Source of the DNA: Chloroflexota bacterium
GTDB lineage: Bacteria > Chloroflexota > Anaerolineae > Anaerolineales > Villigracilaceae
DNA: 64,000 nt
Assembly (NCBI GenBank): GCA_016235425.1
Contig: JACRLC010000015.1
Span: 1-64,000 of the forward strand
Direction: 5' to 3'
The translations under genes and the position numbers were made by a program. The notes beneath the pieces were generated by a model. The model had not been told where the DNA came from. It did not search any database and saw only the letters and a list, made by a program, of their open reading frames with translations. The stretch's first letter is position 1; each line of letters begins with the position of its first letter. Positions 63,390 to 64,000 of this stretch are shown one piece after another.

Positions 63390-64000
63390 ATGATCAAGGA
63401 AATACTTCGAGATAAATTATTCCTTTTCTTCTGCCTTGTTTTTATTGTAATAGCTTTGAGTTACCCACTGACTTTTACCTTTGATTCAGGCCACTATATG
63501 TTCTTGGCAGATGTTATCAATAATCATAACTGGCCGGAATGGGACCCGATTCGCGGGATTGTGTTCCCCCTATTTTTAAGCCTATTCACAAACATCTTAG
63601 GCCGTAATCAAAATGCATTGTTAATCCCAATGACCTTTGCGCAGGTAATCCTGTTTTTATTCGCCACTTTTTTTGTGCTCCATGACACTAAGATCACCAA
63701 ACCGTTTCAGAGAAAAATAATCATAATGGTTGTTTTTTTGTTCATCATGCTTGATCCATTGATCATGGGATATTATCACACGGTATTGACAGAGTTTTTT
63801 GCCGCGACTATTGGAATATTATCCTGTTATTTTGCATATAGACTATATCAGATTTCAGAAACGTTACCAACCATCTCCAAACACACCATTTTCCCCTATG
63901 TTTACTTCCTGCTGGTCATCCCCTTTGCCTGGCATCTAAAACAGCCTTACGTTGGAACTGCACTTTTCCCTTTCTTGCTATCCAGTTTATTAATACTGAT
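63390..64000 (+). CDS. membrane glycosyltransferase-like protein, truncated by the window edge
   Basis: An ATG at 63390, 22 bases after the previous stop, opens a frame with no stop to the end of the window (203 codons). The product is very hydrophobic, with at least five membrane helices (FLFFCLVFIVIALSYPLTF, then around 65-100, 115-135, 140-165 and 180-203). The first outer loop is FDSGHYMFLADVINNHNWPE, an acidic motif in the place typical of GT-C/GT39-like enzymes that use polyprenyl-linked sugars. The ribosome site is weak (TTGGAA). It is probably co-transcribed with the mosaic glycosyltransferase gene. Identity beyond a GT-C-like membrane protein is unsure. Confidence 0.65.
   Translation, partial: MIKEILRDKLFLFFCLVFIVIALSYPLTFTFDSGHYMFLADVINNHNWPEWDPIRGIVFPLFLSLFTNILGRNQNALLIPMTFAQVILFLFATFFVLHDTKITKPFQRKIIIMVVFLFIMLDPLIMGYYHTVLTEFFAATIGILSCYFAYRLYQISETLPTISKHTIFPYVYFLLVIPFAWHLKQPYVGTALFPFLLSSLLIL

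Overview
The window looks like chromosome from an anaerobic or facultative member of the Chloroflexota, most likely class Anaerolineae. The main pointers are four secreted proteins that end in a cysteine-containing S-layer-homology-like (SLH-like) triplet of a style I associate with Anaerolineae, the large fused glycosyltransferases, and the dense, almost all plus-strand operons. This assignment is inference; there is no rRNA or marker gene here to settle it. I saw no tRNA, rRNA, CRISPR array or prophage.

Region 1 (1-4.6 kb): the first codons of a minus-strand gene, a decayed 3' fragment of a comM/yifB ATPase gene, an intact IS4-family insertion sequence with inverted repeats and a 5-bp target duplication, then a NarL-type two-component pair closed by a strong rho-independent terminator.

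Region 2 (4.7-18.9 kb): a GC-rich plus-strand block built around sulfate-ester hydrolysis. It holds a pseudo-receiver protein, a membrane protein, a bacterial CASTOR/POLLUX-type channel, an anaerobic sulfatase-maturating radical SAM enzyme, an MgtC-like protein, three Cys-type sulfatases (two of them close paralogues), a SulP sulfate permease with STAS domain, and a DUF333-HAD lipoprotein. The maturase converts the sulfatase active-site Cys to formylglycine, so maturase, sulfatases and permease form a coherent unit. The block is flanked by comM sequence: a remnant at the left end, and a small remnant plus the full gene at 19.0-20.7 kb.

Region 3 (20.9-52.1 kb): a cell-surface polysaccharide and surface-protein locus. 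It starts with a four-gene operon for UDP-2,3-diacetamido-2,3-dideoxy-mannuronate (dehydrogenase, acetyltransferase, aminotransferase, 2-epimerase). Next come three SLH-like surface proteins (a DUF11/CARDB-like adhesin, a GH26 hydrolase and a sorbosone/glucose dehydrogenase-like propeller), a glycosyltransferase, a CsaB-type pyruvyl transferase fused to a glycosyltransferase, further single, double and triple glycosyltransferases, an ABC exporter (Wzm/Wzt), a methyltransferase, an SLH-like metallophosphatase, and rmlCBAD for dTDP-L-rhamnose. SLH domains in other bacteria bind pyruvylated wall glycans made by CsaB, so polymer synthesis, its pyruvyl tag, its export and the proteins that would dock on it are encoded together.

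Region 4 (52.2-64 kb): visibly AT-richer and patchier. It has a truncated gene, two PAPS-dependent sulfotransferases, a frameshifted sulfotransferase remnant, three mosaic proteins that reshuffle one methyltransferase domain, coiled-coil linkers and glycosyltransferase domains (one with a 42-bp tandem repeat), and a membrane glycosyltransferase that runs off the right edge. This looks like a recently acquired, still evolving extension of the glycan locus, possibly adding sulfate to the surface polymer.
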